The translations under genes and the position numbers were made by a program. The notes beneath the pieces were generated by a model that saw only the letters and a program-made list of their open reading frames with translations, ran no database searches and was not told the origin of the DNA. Below, one piece after another: positions 46,079-54,198 of a stretch of DNA of 64,000 bases. Source of the stretch: Sphingomonadaceae bacterium (GTDB lineage Bacteria; Pseudomonadota; Alphaproteobacteria; Sphingomonadales; Sphingomonadaceae); the NCBI GenBank assembly GCA_947472735.1, contig CANJBY010000005.1, positions 17,175 through 81,174 on the forward strand, given 5' to 3'. How positions within the stretch are numbered: position 1 is the stretch's first letter; each line of letters opens with the position of its first letter.

Positions 46079-46731
46079 CAGGCGGTTTTGCCCGAAGCAA
46101 CCAGCGCGCGGAAGGCATCGACCAGTTCTGCGACCCGGCCGTCGGTCTTCAGCGCAGCGCGGTTGACGATCAGCCGTGCCGAAACCGGAAGGATCACGCT
46201 GGTTTCCTCCAGCCCGTTGTCCTTCAGGGTTCGCCCGGTCGAGACCAGATCGACGATCCGGCTGGCAAGGCCGAGGCCGGGGGCGAGTTCCATTGCACCA
46301 TTGAGCTTCACGACCTCGGCCTGGATGCCCTGCCGCTCGAAATGGCGGCGCGTGAGGTTGGGATACTTGCTGGCGACGCGCAAGTGACTGGCGGAAGCAA
46401 CATCGCGGCGGTTCACCGGCTCCGCCACCGACAGGCGGCAGTGCCCGATGTCCAGATCGACCGGGGCGTAGAGATCGGAATAGGCGAATTCCTCAACCAC
46501 GTCGGAGCCGACGATGCCTGCCTGCGCCGCGCCATGGGCAACGAAAGTGGCAACGTCAAAGGCGCGGACGCGGATGATGCGCATGTCCGGCCGCTCGCAG
46601 GCGAAGGACAGTGCGCGTGACTTCTTGTCGTGGAACTCCGCCTCGGGAACCACGCCGGCGCGGGCCATCAGCGGCAGCGCCTCATCCAGGATGCGGCCCT
46701 TGGGCACGGCAAAGGTCAATGGCTTCGACAT
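46078..46731 (-). CDS. hisG: ATP phosphoribosyltransferase, short form
   Basis: First step of histidine biosynthesis, 217 aa. [51 protein letters not shown] and [16 protein letters not shown] are HisG signatures. The protein ends without the C-terminal regulatory domain of the long form, so it should need HisZ for activity; no hisZ is in the window. ATG at 46731 is the family start; ATG at 46743 (MARRMSKP) is also possible. The track ORF runs 78 residues too far upstream. Confidence 0.95.
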   Translation of the reverse strand: MSKPLTFAVPKGRILDEALPLMARAGVVPEAEFHDKKSRALSFACERPDMRIIRVRAFDVATFVAHGAAQAGIVGSDVVEEFAYSDLYAPVDLDIGHCRLSVAEPVNRRDVASASHLRVASKYPNLTRRHFERQGIQAEVVKLNGAMELAPGLGLASRIVDLVSTGRTLKDNGLEETSVILPVSARLIVNRAALKTDGRVAELVDAFRALVASGKTA

Positions 46732-46822
46732 GCGGCGCGCCATAGGGACAGCGCGCGCAAAGGGCAAGGAAATGGCTGCGACTTCCCGCTTGTGCATTGC
46801 GGCAATCCCATGCAGCCTGTTC

Positions 46823-46842
46823 GCAATTGCAATACGAATTGC
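46823..46842. promoter_or_regulatory. inverted repeat between hisG and DUF2332 gene
   Basis: GCAATT, eight bases, AATTGC: a dyad in a comparatively AT-rich stretch of the 129-base divergent gap. It probably belongs to one of the two promoters; no protein can be assigned. Confidence 0.25.
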
Positions 46843-46860
46843 ACCCCGCAGGAGGCAGGC

Positions 46861-47964
46861 ATGGTTGACGAAAAGCGCGCCGGAGACACGGCGGTGATGC
46901 ACATGACTGACGTGGCAGATGCTTTCGAATGGCAGGCACGGCACGCCGAGTGGGCCGGATCGCATGCGACGGCCCGGGTGGTACGCAGCTTTGCGCCGAT
47001 GCTCGAGAGCGACCTCGCCATTGGCAAGCGGATGCGCGAGTGGCCCGGATTGACGCTGGAAGACGCCATGCCGCTGCGGTTAGCGGGCGGGTTCCACAAC
47101 TTGCAGCTGACCGGCGCGGAACAGCGGCTCGCACCGATTTATCGCGGCGAGATTGCCGATCAGCCAGCGGTTGACGCAATCATACTGGCGGTGGCGCGCG
47201 ATCACGATGCGCGCTTGATGCCATGGCTCGATGGGCCGCCGCAAACCAATGAAGCGGGCCGTTCGGCCGGGATCATGGCGCAGTTGCTGTGGCTGTCGGC
47301 TCGGCTAGGACCCCGCTTCGAACTCAATGAACTCGGCGCGAGCGCCGGGATCAACACCATGCTGGACCGGTTCGACTATGACCTGAGCGGCGTTCGCGCC
47401 GGCTTGGCCGGATCTCCCTTGCGGATCGTGCCCGAATGGCGCGGGGCTCCCCCGCCGGACGAGCCGGTGGAGGTCGTCTCGATCCGTGGCTGCGATCCGA
47501 CGCCGATCGACTTGACCAATCCCGCCGACGCCTTGCGGCTGAAAAGCTACGTCTGGCCGGACGTGCCCGCACGAATCGCACGCATCGACGATGCCATCGC
47601 TCTGGCGGCCGAGCACGCACCGCTGGTCGAGCAGATGGACGCCGGACAGTTTGTTGCCGAGCGACTGGCCGCGCCGCAGGAGGCAGGGGTGACACGCTGC
47701 TTCTTCCACTCGATTGTCTGGCAATATATCCCGTCCGACCAGCGCGGCCGGATCGAGGCGATGATCGAGGCGGCGGGCGCCGCGGCCACTCCCCTACGCC
47801 CCATCGCGTGGGTCATGGTTGAAACCAACCGCGAGACCTTCCGCCACGAATTGCGCACCCGCTACTGGCCGGGCGGCGGGGAACAGTGGGCGTTGCTAGG
47901 CGAGGCGCATGCCCATGGAGCCTGGGTGGAGTGGTATGGCGAAGGCGTCACGCCTCAGTCCTGA
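46861..47964 (+). CDS. DUF2332 family protein
   Basis: A 367-aa soluble protein of the DUF2332 family, function unknown. [19 protein letters not shown] resembles the SAM-binding loop of class I methyltransferases, and [30 protein letters not shown] is the other strongly conserved block. A perfect GGAGG precedes ATG 46861; the 77 earlier residues of the track lie in the promoter gap and over hisG. It stands alone, divergent from hisG. A methyltransferase-like activity is a guess. Confidence 0.88.
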   Translation: MVDEKRAGDTAVMHMTDVADAFEWQARHAEWAGSHATARVVRSFAPMLESDLAIGKRMREWPGLTLEDAMPLRLAGGFHNLQLTGAEQRLAPIYRGEIADQPAVDAIILAVARDHDARLMPWLDGPPQTNEAGRSAGIMAQLLWLSARLGPRFELNELGASAGINTMLDRFDYDLSGVRAGLAGSPLRIVPEWRGAPPPDEPVEVVSIRGCDPTPIDLTNPADALRLKSYVWPDVPARIARIDDAIALAAEHAPLVEQMDAGQFVAERLAAPQEAGVTRCFFHSIVWQYIPSDQRGRIEAMIEAAGAAATPLRPIAWVMVETNRETFRHELRTRYWPGGGEQWALLGEAHAHGAWVEWYGEGVTPQS

Positions 47965-48014
47965 ATCGCTTCCGCCGATGCGCCTGGATTGACTCTGGCG
48001 TTCGTCTGCGGATG

Positions 48015-48035
48015 TGTTTAGACCTTTACTAAACA
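48015..48035. promoter_or_regulatory. 21-bp palindrome upstream of the SnoaL gene
   Basis: TGTTTAG, seven-base spacer, CTAAACA: perfect seven-base arms. It ends 17 bases before the start codon, next to AAGGAG, so a repressor bound here would block transcription start or initiation. The TTTAG/CTAAA arms suit a TetR- or MarR-type dimer. Confidence 0.6.
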
Positions 48036-48052
48036 TGATAAGGAGTTTGGGG

Positions 48053-48565
48053 ATGAGCGATCAGGCAAGCGCGGGCGATCTCGCGGCACGGGTGCAGCGG
48101 ATTGAAGATCGCATTGCGATCGAGGAACTGTTCCACACTTACTTCGGCTATGGCCGGACTGCGGATCATGGCACCTTTGCCGACTATTTCACTGACGAGT
48201 TCTATCTCGACATCAACGGCATCATCTGCACCTCGAAGGAGGATGTGACCAAGCTCTACAAGGATGTCTTCGCCAACAAACCGCGGCTGACCGGCAAGTT
48301 CCACATGCAGCTGACCAACTTCGTGATCAACATCGACGGCGATACGGCAACCTGCAGTCTGGTCTGGACCCAGCAGCTCAATGACACGATCAAGGGTCCC
48401 CCGCGCTACATTGAGCAGGGCCGCGAGTTTGACTGGCTGGTGCGCACGGACGGCAAGTGGAAGATCCGCAAGCGCATCGTCATCGCGGATTCAGGCATGC
48501 CGGATATCTTTGACGAAACCTGGACCCCGCAGGTCGATTTCTCGTTCGACAAGGCCGGCGACTAG
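48053..48565 (+). CDS. SnoaL-like (NTF2 fold) protein
   Basis: A 170-aa protein of the SnoaL_4/scytalone-dehydratase-like group. RIEDRIAIEELFHTYFGYGRTADHGTFADYFTDEFYLDING is the N-terminal helix and first strand with the typical Y and D; FDWLVRTDGKWKIRKRIVIAD closes the cone. Members in sphingomonads often sit in aromatic or steroid catabolic regions, but activity is not predictable. The start at 48053 is set by AAGGAG seven bases upstream. It is preceded by a 21-bp palindrome. Its stop shares a CTAG with the convergent hydrolase. Confidence 0.85.
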   Translation: MSDQASAGDLAARVQRIEDRIAIEELFHTYFGYGRTADHGTFADYFTDEFYLDINGIICTSKEDVTKLYKDVFANKPRLTGKFHMQLTNFVINIDGDTATCSLVWTQQLNDTIKGPPRYIEQGREFDWLVRTDGKWKIRKRIVIADSGMPDIFDETWTPQVDFSFDKAGD

Positions 48566-49455
48566 GCGCCTTTCAGAAACGCATCCATCGCCGCATTGAC
48601 CGCGGCCGGCGCTTCCCACGGCACGAAATGCCCGCAGCCCGGCATCTTTACAACGGTGAGTTGCGGGATGATTGCGTCCATGCCGTCCAGATTGCAGGGG
48701 GGCAGGGCGAGGTCAGCCAGCGCCCAGATCAACAGCGTCGGGATGGTGAGCTTGGGCAGGGGTGGGGGCGTCCAGCCTTCCGGCAAGCCATAAGGCGCGT
48801 CCGGCGTCGGCACGTCGATCGGGCTGGCCCGGTACCAGTTTAGCATGCCGAAGGCGGCGTCGCGATCCTGCCAGTCATGCATCAGCGCATCGCGTTCCTC
48901 CGGCTCCATTGCGGGTGAGCGTTCCCATTTCACCACCTTGAGGAGCAGCCCGCCAAGACCATGCTCACGCACCAGTGCGTCGTTGGCCGGATCGCGGAAC
49001 GCTCGCATGTACTGGCTGGCCTCGCGCTGCACCGGATCGGTATAGAGCAGTTGCTGGAAGATCGCCGGGTGCGGGGCGTTTGCCACTATCGCTCGGGTGA
49101 CGCGCCCGCTCATCTGTCCCATCAAGGCCACGCCCCAGGCGATCGCGCCGCCCCAGTCATGCCCGACCACCGTGAAGTGCTGTACCCCGAGCGCATCGGC
49201 CAGCTGGAACACATCGCCGATCAGCTTGTCCGGCGTGTAGCTCGCCACGTCCTGCGGCTTGGACGAGCCGCGATAGCCGCGCTGGTCAGGCGCGATGCAC
49301 CGGAAGAGATCCGAAAAATGCCTAATCTGATGCCGCCAGGTGCGGTGTGATTCGGGAAAACCGTGGAGGAAGATCAGCACCGGAGCATCGCGCGGGCCAG
49401 TATCGAGCACATCGAGCTCGATGCCGTTGGCGAGGGTGACGCGGATGAGAGCCAT
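48562..49455 (-). CDS. alpha/beta hydrolase, epoxide hydrolase-like
   Basis: A 297-aa alpha/beta hydrolase. The oxyanion motif HGFPESHRTW and nucleophile elbow VVGHDWGGAIAW with Asp100 (not Ser) place it with epoxide hydrolases and haloalkane/fluoroacetate dehalogenases. The third acid lies in WALADLALP and the histidine in PGCGHFVPWEAP. It faces the SnoaL gene tail to tail and is followed upstream by bolA. Confidence 0.9.
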   Translation of the reverse strand: MALIRVTLANGIELDVLDTGPRDAPVLIFLHGFPESHRTWRHQIRHFSDLFRCIAPDQRGYRGSSKPQDVASYTPDKLIGDVFQLADALGVQHFTVVGHDWGGAIAWGVALMGQMSGRVTRAIVANAPHPAIFQQLLYTDPVQREASQYMRAFRDPANDALVREHGLGGLLLKVVKWERSPAMEPEERDALMHDWQDRDAAFGMLNWYRASPIDVPTPDAPYGLPEGWTPPPLPKLTIPTLLIWALADLALPPCNLDGMDAIIPQLTVVKMPGCGHFVPWEAPAAVNAAMDAFLKGA

Positions 49456-49457
49456 CG

Positions 49458-49730
49458 TTACTCCCCCGGCGCCCGCGCCTTGACGGCCAGTGCATGGACG
49501 CGCTGGCCCGGGATGTCGCCCAGCGCGGCGTTGACGAGGCGCTGCCGCTGTAAGCGGGCAACGCCCGCGAACGCTGCGCTTTCGATCTCCACGGTGAAGT
49601 GCGATTCGCCGCTGCCGTCATCGCCGGAATGGCCGTGATGGCGCGCAGAATCATTTATCACGGCGAGGTGGGTGGGGGCGAAGGCTGCGACAAGCAGTGC
49701 TTCGATTTCGGCGGCGAGGGGTCCGGTCAT
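49458..49730 (-). CDS. bolA: BolA family protein
   Basis: A 90-aa BolA/YrbA-type protein that partners with monothiol glutaredoxins in iron-sulfur cluster and iron-homeostasis control. AAFAPTHLAVINDSARHHGHSGD and GESHFTVEIESAAFAGVARLQRQRLVNAALGD are the conserved core, with the invariant histidine in VHALAVKA near the end. It is followed two bases later by the hydrolase gene. Confidence 0.94.
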   Translation of the reverse strand: MTGPLAAEIEALLVAAFAPTHLAVINDSARHHGHSGDDGSGESHFTVEIESAAFAGVARLQRQRLVNAALGDIPGQRVHALAVKARAPGE

Positions 49731-49756
49731 GCTTCCCTTCTAGCCGATTGGACGGC

Positions 49757-50347
49757 ATGGGGAAGGGGATGAAGCACGACAGATTCCATGGGCGGGTAGC
49801 CGGCAGAAGCCGGCGCTGTGATATACCGGGATGCTCCGAACAGGGCGAGTTCCGCGCTCCGGGCGAGCGGCGACCGGGGTTTGACGGGCCCGGGGACTAT
49901 CGCTGGTTTTGCCTGGACCACATCCGCGCCTTCAATTCCGGCTACAACTACTTCGCCGGTATGTCGCCCGAGGAAATCCAGGCCGCACAGAACCCGATCC
50001 ATGGTTGGGAGCGCGAGACTCGGGCTTTTTCGCCGACAGCCGGGGTCGATAACGCCCCGCGCTGGGCAGACTTTGCCGATCCGCTTGAAGCGATCAACCA
50101 GCGGGCCAGGGCGCGCCGTCCGGCCGAACGGGAGGATGGCCGCCTGGTCACTCCGGATGAGCGCCGTGCGCTGGAGGTGCTCGAACTACCGCTCGATGCT
50201 GATCGCAAGGCGCTGCGCAGCCGCTATTCCGATCTGGTCCGCCGTTACCACCCGGATCGCAACGGCGGCGACCGGGGTTTCGAGAAGAACTTGCAGCAAG
50301 TGGTTGAAGCCTACCAATTGTTGAAGAAAGCCGCGGCTTTCGCCTGA
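49757..50347 (+). CDS. J-domain (DnaJ-like) protein
   Basis: A 196-aa protein with a C-terminal J domain: LEVLELPLDADRKALRSRYSDLVRRYHPDRNGGDRGFEKNLQQVVEAYQLLKK, including the HPD tripeptide that stimulates DnaK ATPase. The N-terminal 100 residues carry a possible zinc-binding CDIPGCSEQGEFRAP and a WFCLDHIRAFNSGYNYF motif typical of alphaproteobacterial bolA-linked J proteins. Start at 49757 or 49769 (MKHDRFHGR); neither has a clear ribosome binding site. Divergent from bolA, a common pairing. Confidence 0.88.
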   Translation: MGKGMKHDRFHGRVAGRSRRCDIPGCSEQGEFRAPGERRPGFDGPGDYRWFCLDHIRAFNSGYNYFAGMSPEEIQAAQNPIHGWERETRAFSPTAGVDNAPRWADFADPLEAINQRARARRPAEREDGRLVTPDERRALEVLELPLDADRKALRSRYSDLVRRYHPDRNGGDRGFEKNLQQVVEAYQLLKKAAAFA

Positions 50348-50352
50348 CGCGG

Positions 50353-50796
50353 TCAGGCTTCGCGTTCGCAAATTGCCGCGAGTTGCGCCGCGCAGGCTTC
50401 CCAGCCCTCGGTAAAGCCCATCTCGTCGTGCTGCTTCATCGCTTCCTCGGTCCAGTGCCGGGCGCGGGCGGTGTAGCGGGTGCCTTCGCCTTCGGGCTCG
50501 ACGCTCCAGATGCCGATCATGAACGGTCCGTTGGGGGCCAGATCACCGACAATCGCGTCGGTGGTGGCGATCCGGCTGCCTTCGTCCCAAGCGAGGATGA
50601 TGCCGGGATGCTCGTGCACTTCGCCCTCGGGGCCGTACATCACGGTGTGCACAGCCACGCCCGGCGCGCGCGCACCCCAGTCAACCTCGGCGCGCCAGGG
50701 AACGGGGCACCACCATTCGTTGGTGCGGTTGGCCAGAACGTCCCAGGCTTTCGCAGGCGGCGCGGCGATGAAACGGGTGACGGAGAGTTCGTTCAT
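50353..50796 (-). CDS. SRPBCC/AHSA1 family protein
   Basis: A 147-aa START-like protein beginning MNELSVTRFIAAPPAKAWDVLAN and ending in MKQHDEMGFTEGWEACAAQLAA, the AHSA1/polyketide-cyclase pattern. The pocket binds hydrophobic ligands; function unknown. Start at 50796 is preceded by AAAGGA. Last gene of the GST/VOC run on this strand. Confidence 0.85.
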   Translation of the reverse strand: MNELSVTRFIAAPPAKAWDVLANRTNEWWCPVPWRAEVDWGARAPGVAVHTVMYGPEGEVHEHPGIILAWDEGSRIATTDAIVGDLAPNGPFMIGIWSVEPEGEGTRYTARARHWTEEAMKQHDEMGFTEGWEACAAQLAAICEREA

Positions 50797-50809
50797 GGCA
50801 TGTGTCCTT

Positions 50810-51457
50810 TCAATCGCGATCCGGCGCGCCGAGGGGAAAGTAGTGGCGGAACGGGCGGGCGTCATCGACGCACCGCTTGACCGGTGGCAGTGTCAGAAGG
50901 TGCGCACGCCAATGCCGGAGCCGAGCGAATTCCGCCGGGATCTGGTGGACCCAGTCGGCGTAGAACAATGACGGCGCCGCTGCGCATTCGACGATGGAGA
51001 TGGCATCGCTGACCGGATAATCAGCGAGCCAGGCGTCGATCCAGCGATAGGAACGTTCGAGCCGGGTGGCGACACTTTGGCGTGTCGCTTCGCTGAGCGT
51101 GCCGGTTGCGATCACTTCGGCGACGGGTTCCTGCATGATCGACATCACGTAATTGTCGAACATCCGGTCCCACATTCGCGCCCGCTGCGCCGCATCGGGA
51201 TCCGCCGGGATCAGCGGCGCAGGGCCGGGGTGGTGCAAGGCGAGGTATTCGATGATCGAGGTCGCCTCAAACACCGTGCTCGCACCATCCGCCAGTACCG
51301 GAAACTTTCCTTGCGGGCTTGCCGCATGCACCAGCGCATCGTCTCCGGCATTGCCTTCGCCCAGCGTGCGGAAGGTGAAATCCGTCCCGTTGGCGTAAAG
51401 CGGGATCAGCGCTTTCCACGTATAGGACGAGAAGGGGTGGCCATAGAGCGACAGCAT
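50810..51457 (-). CDS. glutathione S-transferase
   Basis: A 215-aa GST. The thioredoxin-like half is MLSLYGHPFSSYTWKALIPLYANG and SPQGKFPVLADGASTVFEATSIIEYLA (glutathione-site E/S). The helical half follows with RMFDNYVMSIMQEP. Substrate unknown. It lies four bases after the frameshifted PhnB-like gene, in the same operon. Confidence 0.87.
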   Translation of the reverse strand: MLSLYGHPFSSYTWKALIPLYANGTDFTFRTLGEGNAGDDALVHAASPQGKFPVLADGASTVFEATSIIEYLALHHPGPAPLIPADPDAAQRARMWDRMFDNYVMSIMQEPVAEVIATGTLSEATRQSVATRLERSYRWIDAWLADYPVSDAISIVECAAAPSLFYADWVHQIPAEFARLRHWRAHLLTLPPVKRCVDDARPFRHYFPLGAPDRD

Positions 51458-51461
51458 CGTC

Positions 51462-51946
51462 TTACCCCGCCACCGCAGCTTCGATCGCCGCAATGTCGAT
51501 CTTCTGCATCTGCATCATCGCCTCGAACCCGCGCTTGCGCACCACGGGGTCGGGATGGGTGGTCGCCCGGGTCAGCGCCCGGGGCGTGATCTGCCACGAC
51601 AGACCCCACTTGTCCTTGCACCACCCGCACATGCTGGCCGTGCCACCATTGTCGACAACGGCATGCCACAGCCGGTCCGTTTCGGCCTGATCGTCGGTGT
51701 GGACCTGAAGTGAAAACGCCTCGTTCTTCAGGAAATGAGCGCCACCGTTGAGGAGGATTGCCGGAATGCCCAACAGCGTCATCTCCACCACCAGCACCGC
51801 GCCTTCAGGGGCGGAGGGATTGTCTGACGGAGCCCGCATGGTCCCGCCAACCCGGGTATCCGGGTATCCGGGAAGGTGGCAGCGTAATAGGCCGCGGCTT
51901 CCTCGGCGTCGTTGTTGTACCACAGGCAGATGGTGGACTTGTTCAT
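51462..51946 (-). pseudogene. PhnB-like VOC protein, frameshifted by an 8-bp duplication
   Basis: A glyoxalase/PhnB-type (formerly 3-demethylubiquinone methyltransferase-like) protein. It starts at ATG 51946 (MNKSTICLWYNNDAEEAAAYYAATFPDTR), which overlaps the stop of the GST upstream (ATGA). After FPDTR the frame breaks; the family sequence resumes in another frame as VGGTMRAPSDNPSAPEGAVLVVEM and ends at 51462 with FEAMMQMQKIDIAAIEAA. Removing one copy of the tandem GGGTATCC restores the frame exactly. The track shows only the second part (51462-51923). Confidence 0.88.
51854..51869. repeat. 8-bp tandem duplication (GGGTATCC x2)
   Basis: Two adjacent perfect copies of GGGTATCC inside the PhnB-like gene. 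The second copy is the cause of the frameshift. Such slippage repeats can revert. Confidence 0.9.
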
Positions 51947-52569
51947 TTGCGCATCTTCGCGATCAGAGCATTGTCGATGGCCTTGGCGGCCTGGTAAGCG
52001 GGCCGGGCCTGGATCCGCTCAACATAGGCGGCGAAGGCCATGCGCGGCGGGATCGAGCCGAAGTTGAGACCCCAGTCGATCTGGCTGCCGACATAGACAT
52101 CCGCCATGGTGAAGCGCTTACCGCAGACCCAGTCGCGGCTGGAGAAGTGCCCTTCGAGCGTGGCCAGCACTCGCTCGAGACTGCCGAAACCGACCATACC
52201 CTCGCGCTCCTTCGGCACTTCCCAGCCCATGGAGCGGGCGACCGTGGCCTGCTCCACCGGGCCCGCAGCGAAGAACATCCAGCGGTAGTAGTCGGCGGCC
52301 TCCTCTTCCCATGGGGCAAGGTCGCTGCCGGTGGTGACTTCGGCGAGGTAGGCGCAGATCGCTGCGCCTTCCGCAACCACCCGGTCCCCTTGCTTCGCGT
52401 GATGGATGATCGTCGGCACCTTGCCCATCGGGTTGGCGGACATCAGGCCGGCGGGTTTGTCGGCCCAGTCGACCAACACCTGCTCGTAGTCGACCCCGGC
52501 CTCATGCAGCGCCCAGCGGGCAATCTGTCCGCGCGACATCGGGTGAGTGAAAAAGGTGTAGTCGGCCAT
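51943..52569 (-). CDS. glutathione S-transferase
   Basis: A 208-aa GST with N-terminal THPMSRGQIARWALHEAGVDYEQVL and NPMGKVPTIIHHAKQGDRVVAEGAAICAYLAE, a catalytic serine being likely at SRG. The helical half ends RPAYQAAKAIDNALIAKM. AGGAG precedes the ATG. It begins the downstream part of the operon after a 48-base AT-rich gap. Its closest visible neighbours are VOC proteins, so glutathione adducts of electrophiles such as glyoxals are plausible substrates. Confidence 0.9.
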   Translation of the reverse strand: MADYTFFTHPMSRGQIARWALHEAGVDYEQVLVDWADKPAGLMSANPMGKVPTIIHHAKQGDRVVAEGAAICAYLAEVTTGSDLAPWEEEAADYYRWMFFAAGPVEQATVARSMGWEVPKEREGMVGFGSLERVLATLEGHFSSRDWVCGKRFTMADVYVGSQIDWGLNFGSIPPRMAFAAYVERIQARPAYQAAKAIDNALIAKMRK

Positions 52570-52617
52570 GGCATTCTCCTCTGGGGAGATGAGAACATAT
52601 CTAGTACATAACTGCCG
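52570..52617. promoter_or_regulatory. AT-rich gap, possible internal promoter
   Basis: This 48-base gap in the otherwise tight operon contains ACATATCTAGTACATAAC, the most AT-rich run for several kb around. It may hold a second promoter for the GST-PhnB-GST-SRPBCC part. No defined -35/-10 pair or operator was proven. Confidence 0.25.
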
Positions 52618-53394
52618 TCAATCGCCCTTGGCACCGGCCAGCGAGCAAATTGCGCCTTGGGGGTCGCGGAGCTGCATGACCCAGTCTCCTCCCGGCACTT
52701 CATGCGGTTCCATGATCACGGTACCGCCCAGTTCCGCGCCGACCCGGGCCGCACGGAAAATGCTGGCAACGCGGAAATAGTGGTTCCAGTAAGCCCCGCT
52801 TTCGCCCGGCACCTGCTGCATCATCGCCCCAAGCGTAACCCCGCCGTCCGAAAAGTAGTTGTACTTGCCGAGCGGGCCCATATCGAGCGGCTCGGGCAGT
52901 TCCCACCCGAACAGCGAGGTGTAGAAATCGAGCGCCGCCGCGATGTTTCCGGCGCGCAATTCGTTCCAGGTGCAGCGGCCCTCCAGACTGGGCGAAAAGG
53001 CTGTGCTTTCCCCGCTGCCCGGGGGCGGGGTGGGGGTCATGACGTAGAAGGGCGCGCCGCAGCAGTCGGCTGCCATGGCCATGCGGCCGGCCATCGGCAC
53101 GTCGGTCGGCGGCATCAGGCATTTCCCGCCCATCGCCACGATTGCCTTCACCGCCGCGTCGCAATCGGGCACCTGGATATAGCCGAGCCAGCATGACCGG
53201 GCGCCGTGCGCACGCATCGCCGGGGTGAGTTGCATGATCCCGCCGGTCATCGCGCCATCGGCATTGGCGATGAAGCCATATCCGTTGGTTTCTGCAGAGC
53301 CGGCGCTGATGCTCCAGCCAACCACGGCCTCGTAGAATTCTCGCGCCGATGCCACGTCGGTGGTCATCAATTCATACCAGATGAAGCCGGACAT
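52618..53394 (-). CDS. two-domain VOC family protein
   Basis: A 258-aa glyoxalase-fold protein with two VOC modules: FIWYELMTTDVASAREFYEAVVGW at the start and CTWNELRAGNIAAALDFYTSLFGWELPE at about residue 140. Each module closes with a strand such as FRVASIFRAARVGAELGGTVIMEPHEV. This arrangement is found in actinobacterial and sphingomonad antibiotic- or glyoxal-resistance-like proteins. Ligand unknown. Confidence 0.88.
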   Translation of the reverse strand: MSGFIWYELMTTDVASAREFYEAVVGWSISAGSAETNGYGFIANADGAMTGGIMQLTPAMRAHGARSCWLGYIQVPDCDAAVKAIVAMGGKCLMPPTDVPMAGRMAMAADCCGAPFYVMTPTPPPGSGESTAFSPSLEGRCTWNELRAGNIAAALDFYTSLFGWELPEPLDMGPLGKYNYFSDGGVTLGAMMQQVPGESGAYWNHYFRVASIFRAARVGAELGGTVIMEPHEVPGGDWVMQLRDPQGAICSLAGAKGD

Positions 53395-53405
53395 GGTTCT
53401 CCCCC

Positions 53406-53765
53406 TCAGGCTTTGTGATCGACGATGGTCTGGAAACCGCTGAAAACGATGCGGAGTGGATCGAACACCGCTTCGACCTGCATCTCGTCAAATCGAGGAT
53501 CGGCCATGGCCGCCTGGTTGCCCCTGTCGCGCGTTTCTTTGTCGGGCCAGGAGATCCAGCTAAATACGACATTCTCATTCTCTTCGGCCTGCACTGCCAT
53601 GAAGAAGTCCGTGTGTTTGCCTCGCATCATGTCGTCGCCCCAGCACTCGGCAACATGAACGGCGCCGTGGTCGATGAAGACTTGCGATGCAACTTCGGCC
53701 ATCGCGCGATAAGCCTCGCGGTTCGCCGTCTTTACGGGGACGAGGTATCCATCGACGTAATTCAT
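53406..53765 (-). CDS. DUF1428 family protein
   Basis: A 119-aa ferredoxin-fold protein of the DUF1428 family, recognised by MNYVDGYLVPVKTANREAYRAMAE at the start and ENVVFSWISWPDKETRDRGNQAAMADPRF near the end. Function unknown; members often sit with VOC and SRPBCC genes as here. Twelve bases separate it from the genes on each side, so it is in the operon. Confidence 0.92.
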   Translation of the reverse strand: MNYVDGYLVPVKTANREAYRAMAEVASQVFIDHGAVHVAECWGDDMMRGKHTDFFMAVQAEENENVVFSWISWPDKETRDRGNQAAMADPRFDEMQVEAVFDPLRIVFSGFQTIVDHKA

Positions 53766-53776
53766 GGTCCTCTCCC

Positions 53777-54198
53777 TTACTGTGCCGCCGGAGCGTCACC
53801 GCTGGCGAAATCGGCGTCCATCCAGAAAGGTTCCCAGATGTGGCCCTCGGGATCGGCAATGGTGCGCTGGAACATGAAGCCGTGATCTTCCGGCGGGTTG
53901 ACGTCGGCCGTTCCACCCTGGCCGCCGCCGGCTTCCACGAGCGTGTTGACCTCGTCGCGGCTGGCGCAGCCCAGCGCGAGCGACACCTCGCTCGAACCCG
54001 GCGGACATATCGGCCGGGTGGTGAAGCCTTGCCACTTCTCGTGCGTCAGCAGCATCACGAAGATCCCTCGGACAGGACCATGCAGGCCGACTTCTCGTCG
54101 GAGAAGCGTGGGTTGGCGGTGAATCCAAGGGCCGAATAAAATGCCTTGGACCGGTCCAGGTCGGTCACGGGCAGGTTGACGAATATGGCTTTGGTCAT
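53777..54198 (-). pseudogene. VOC family protein, frameshifted
   Basis: A glyoxalase/bleomycin-resistance-like protein of about 140 aa. It starts at ATG 54198 (MTKAIFVNLPVTDLDRSKAFYSALG), overlapping the TetR stop as ATGA, with AAGGA upstream. The first frame ends SACMVLSEGSS-stop; the family sequence goes on in another frame as GIFVMLLTHEKWQGFT and ends HIWEPFWMDADFASGDAPAAQ. One missing base in the GGG near 54065-54067 explains it. The track reports only the second frame, extended wrongly upstream. Real lesion or homopolymer error. Confidence 0.85.
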
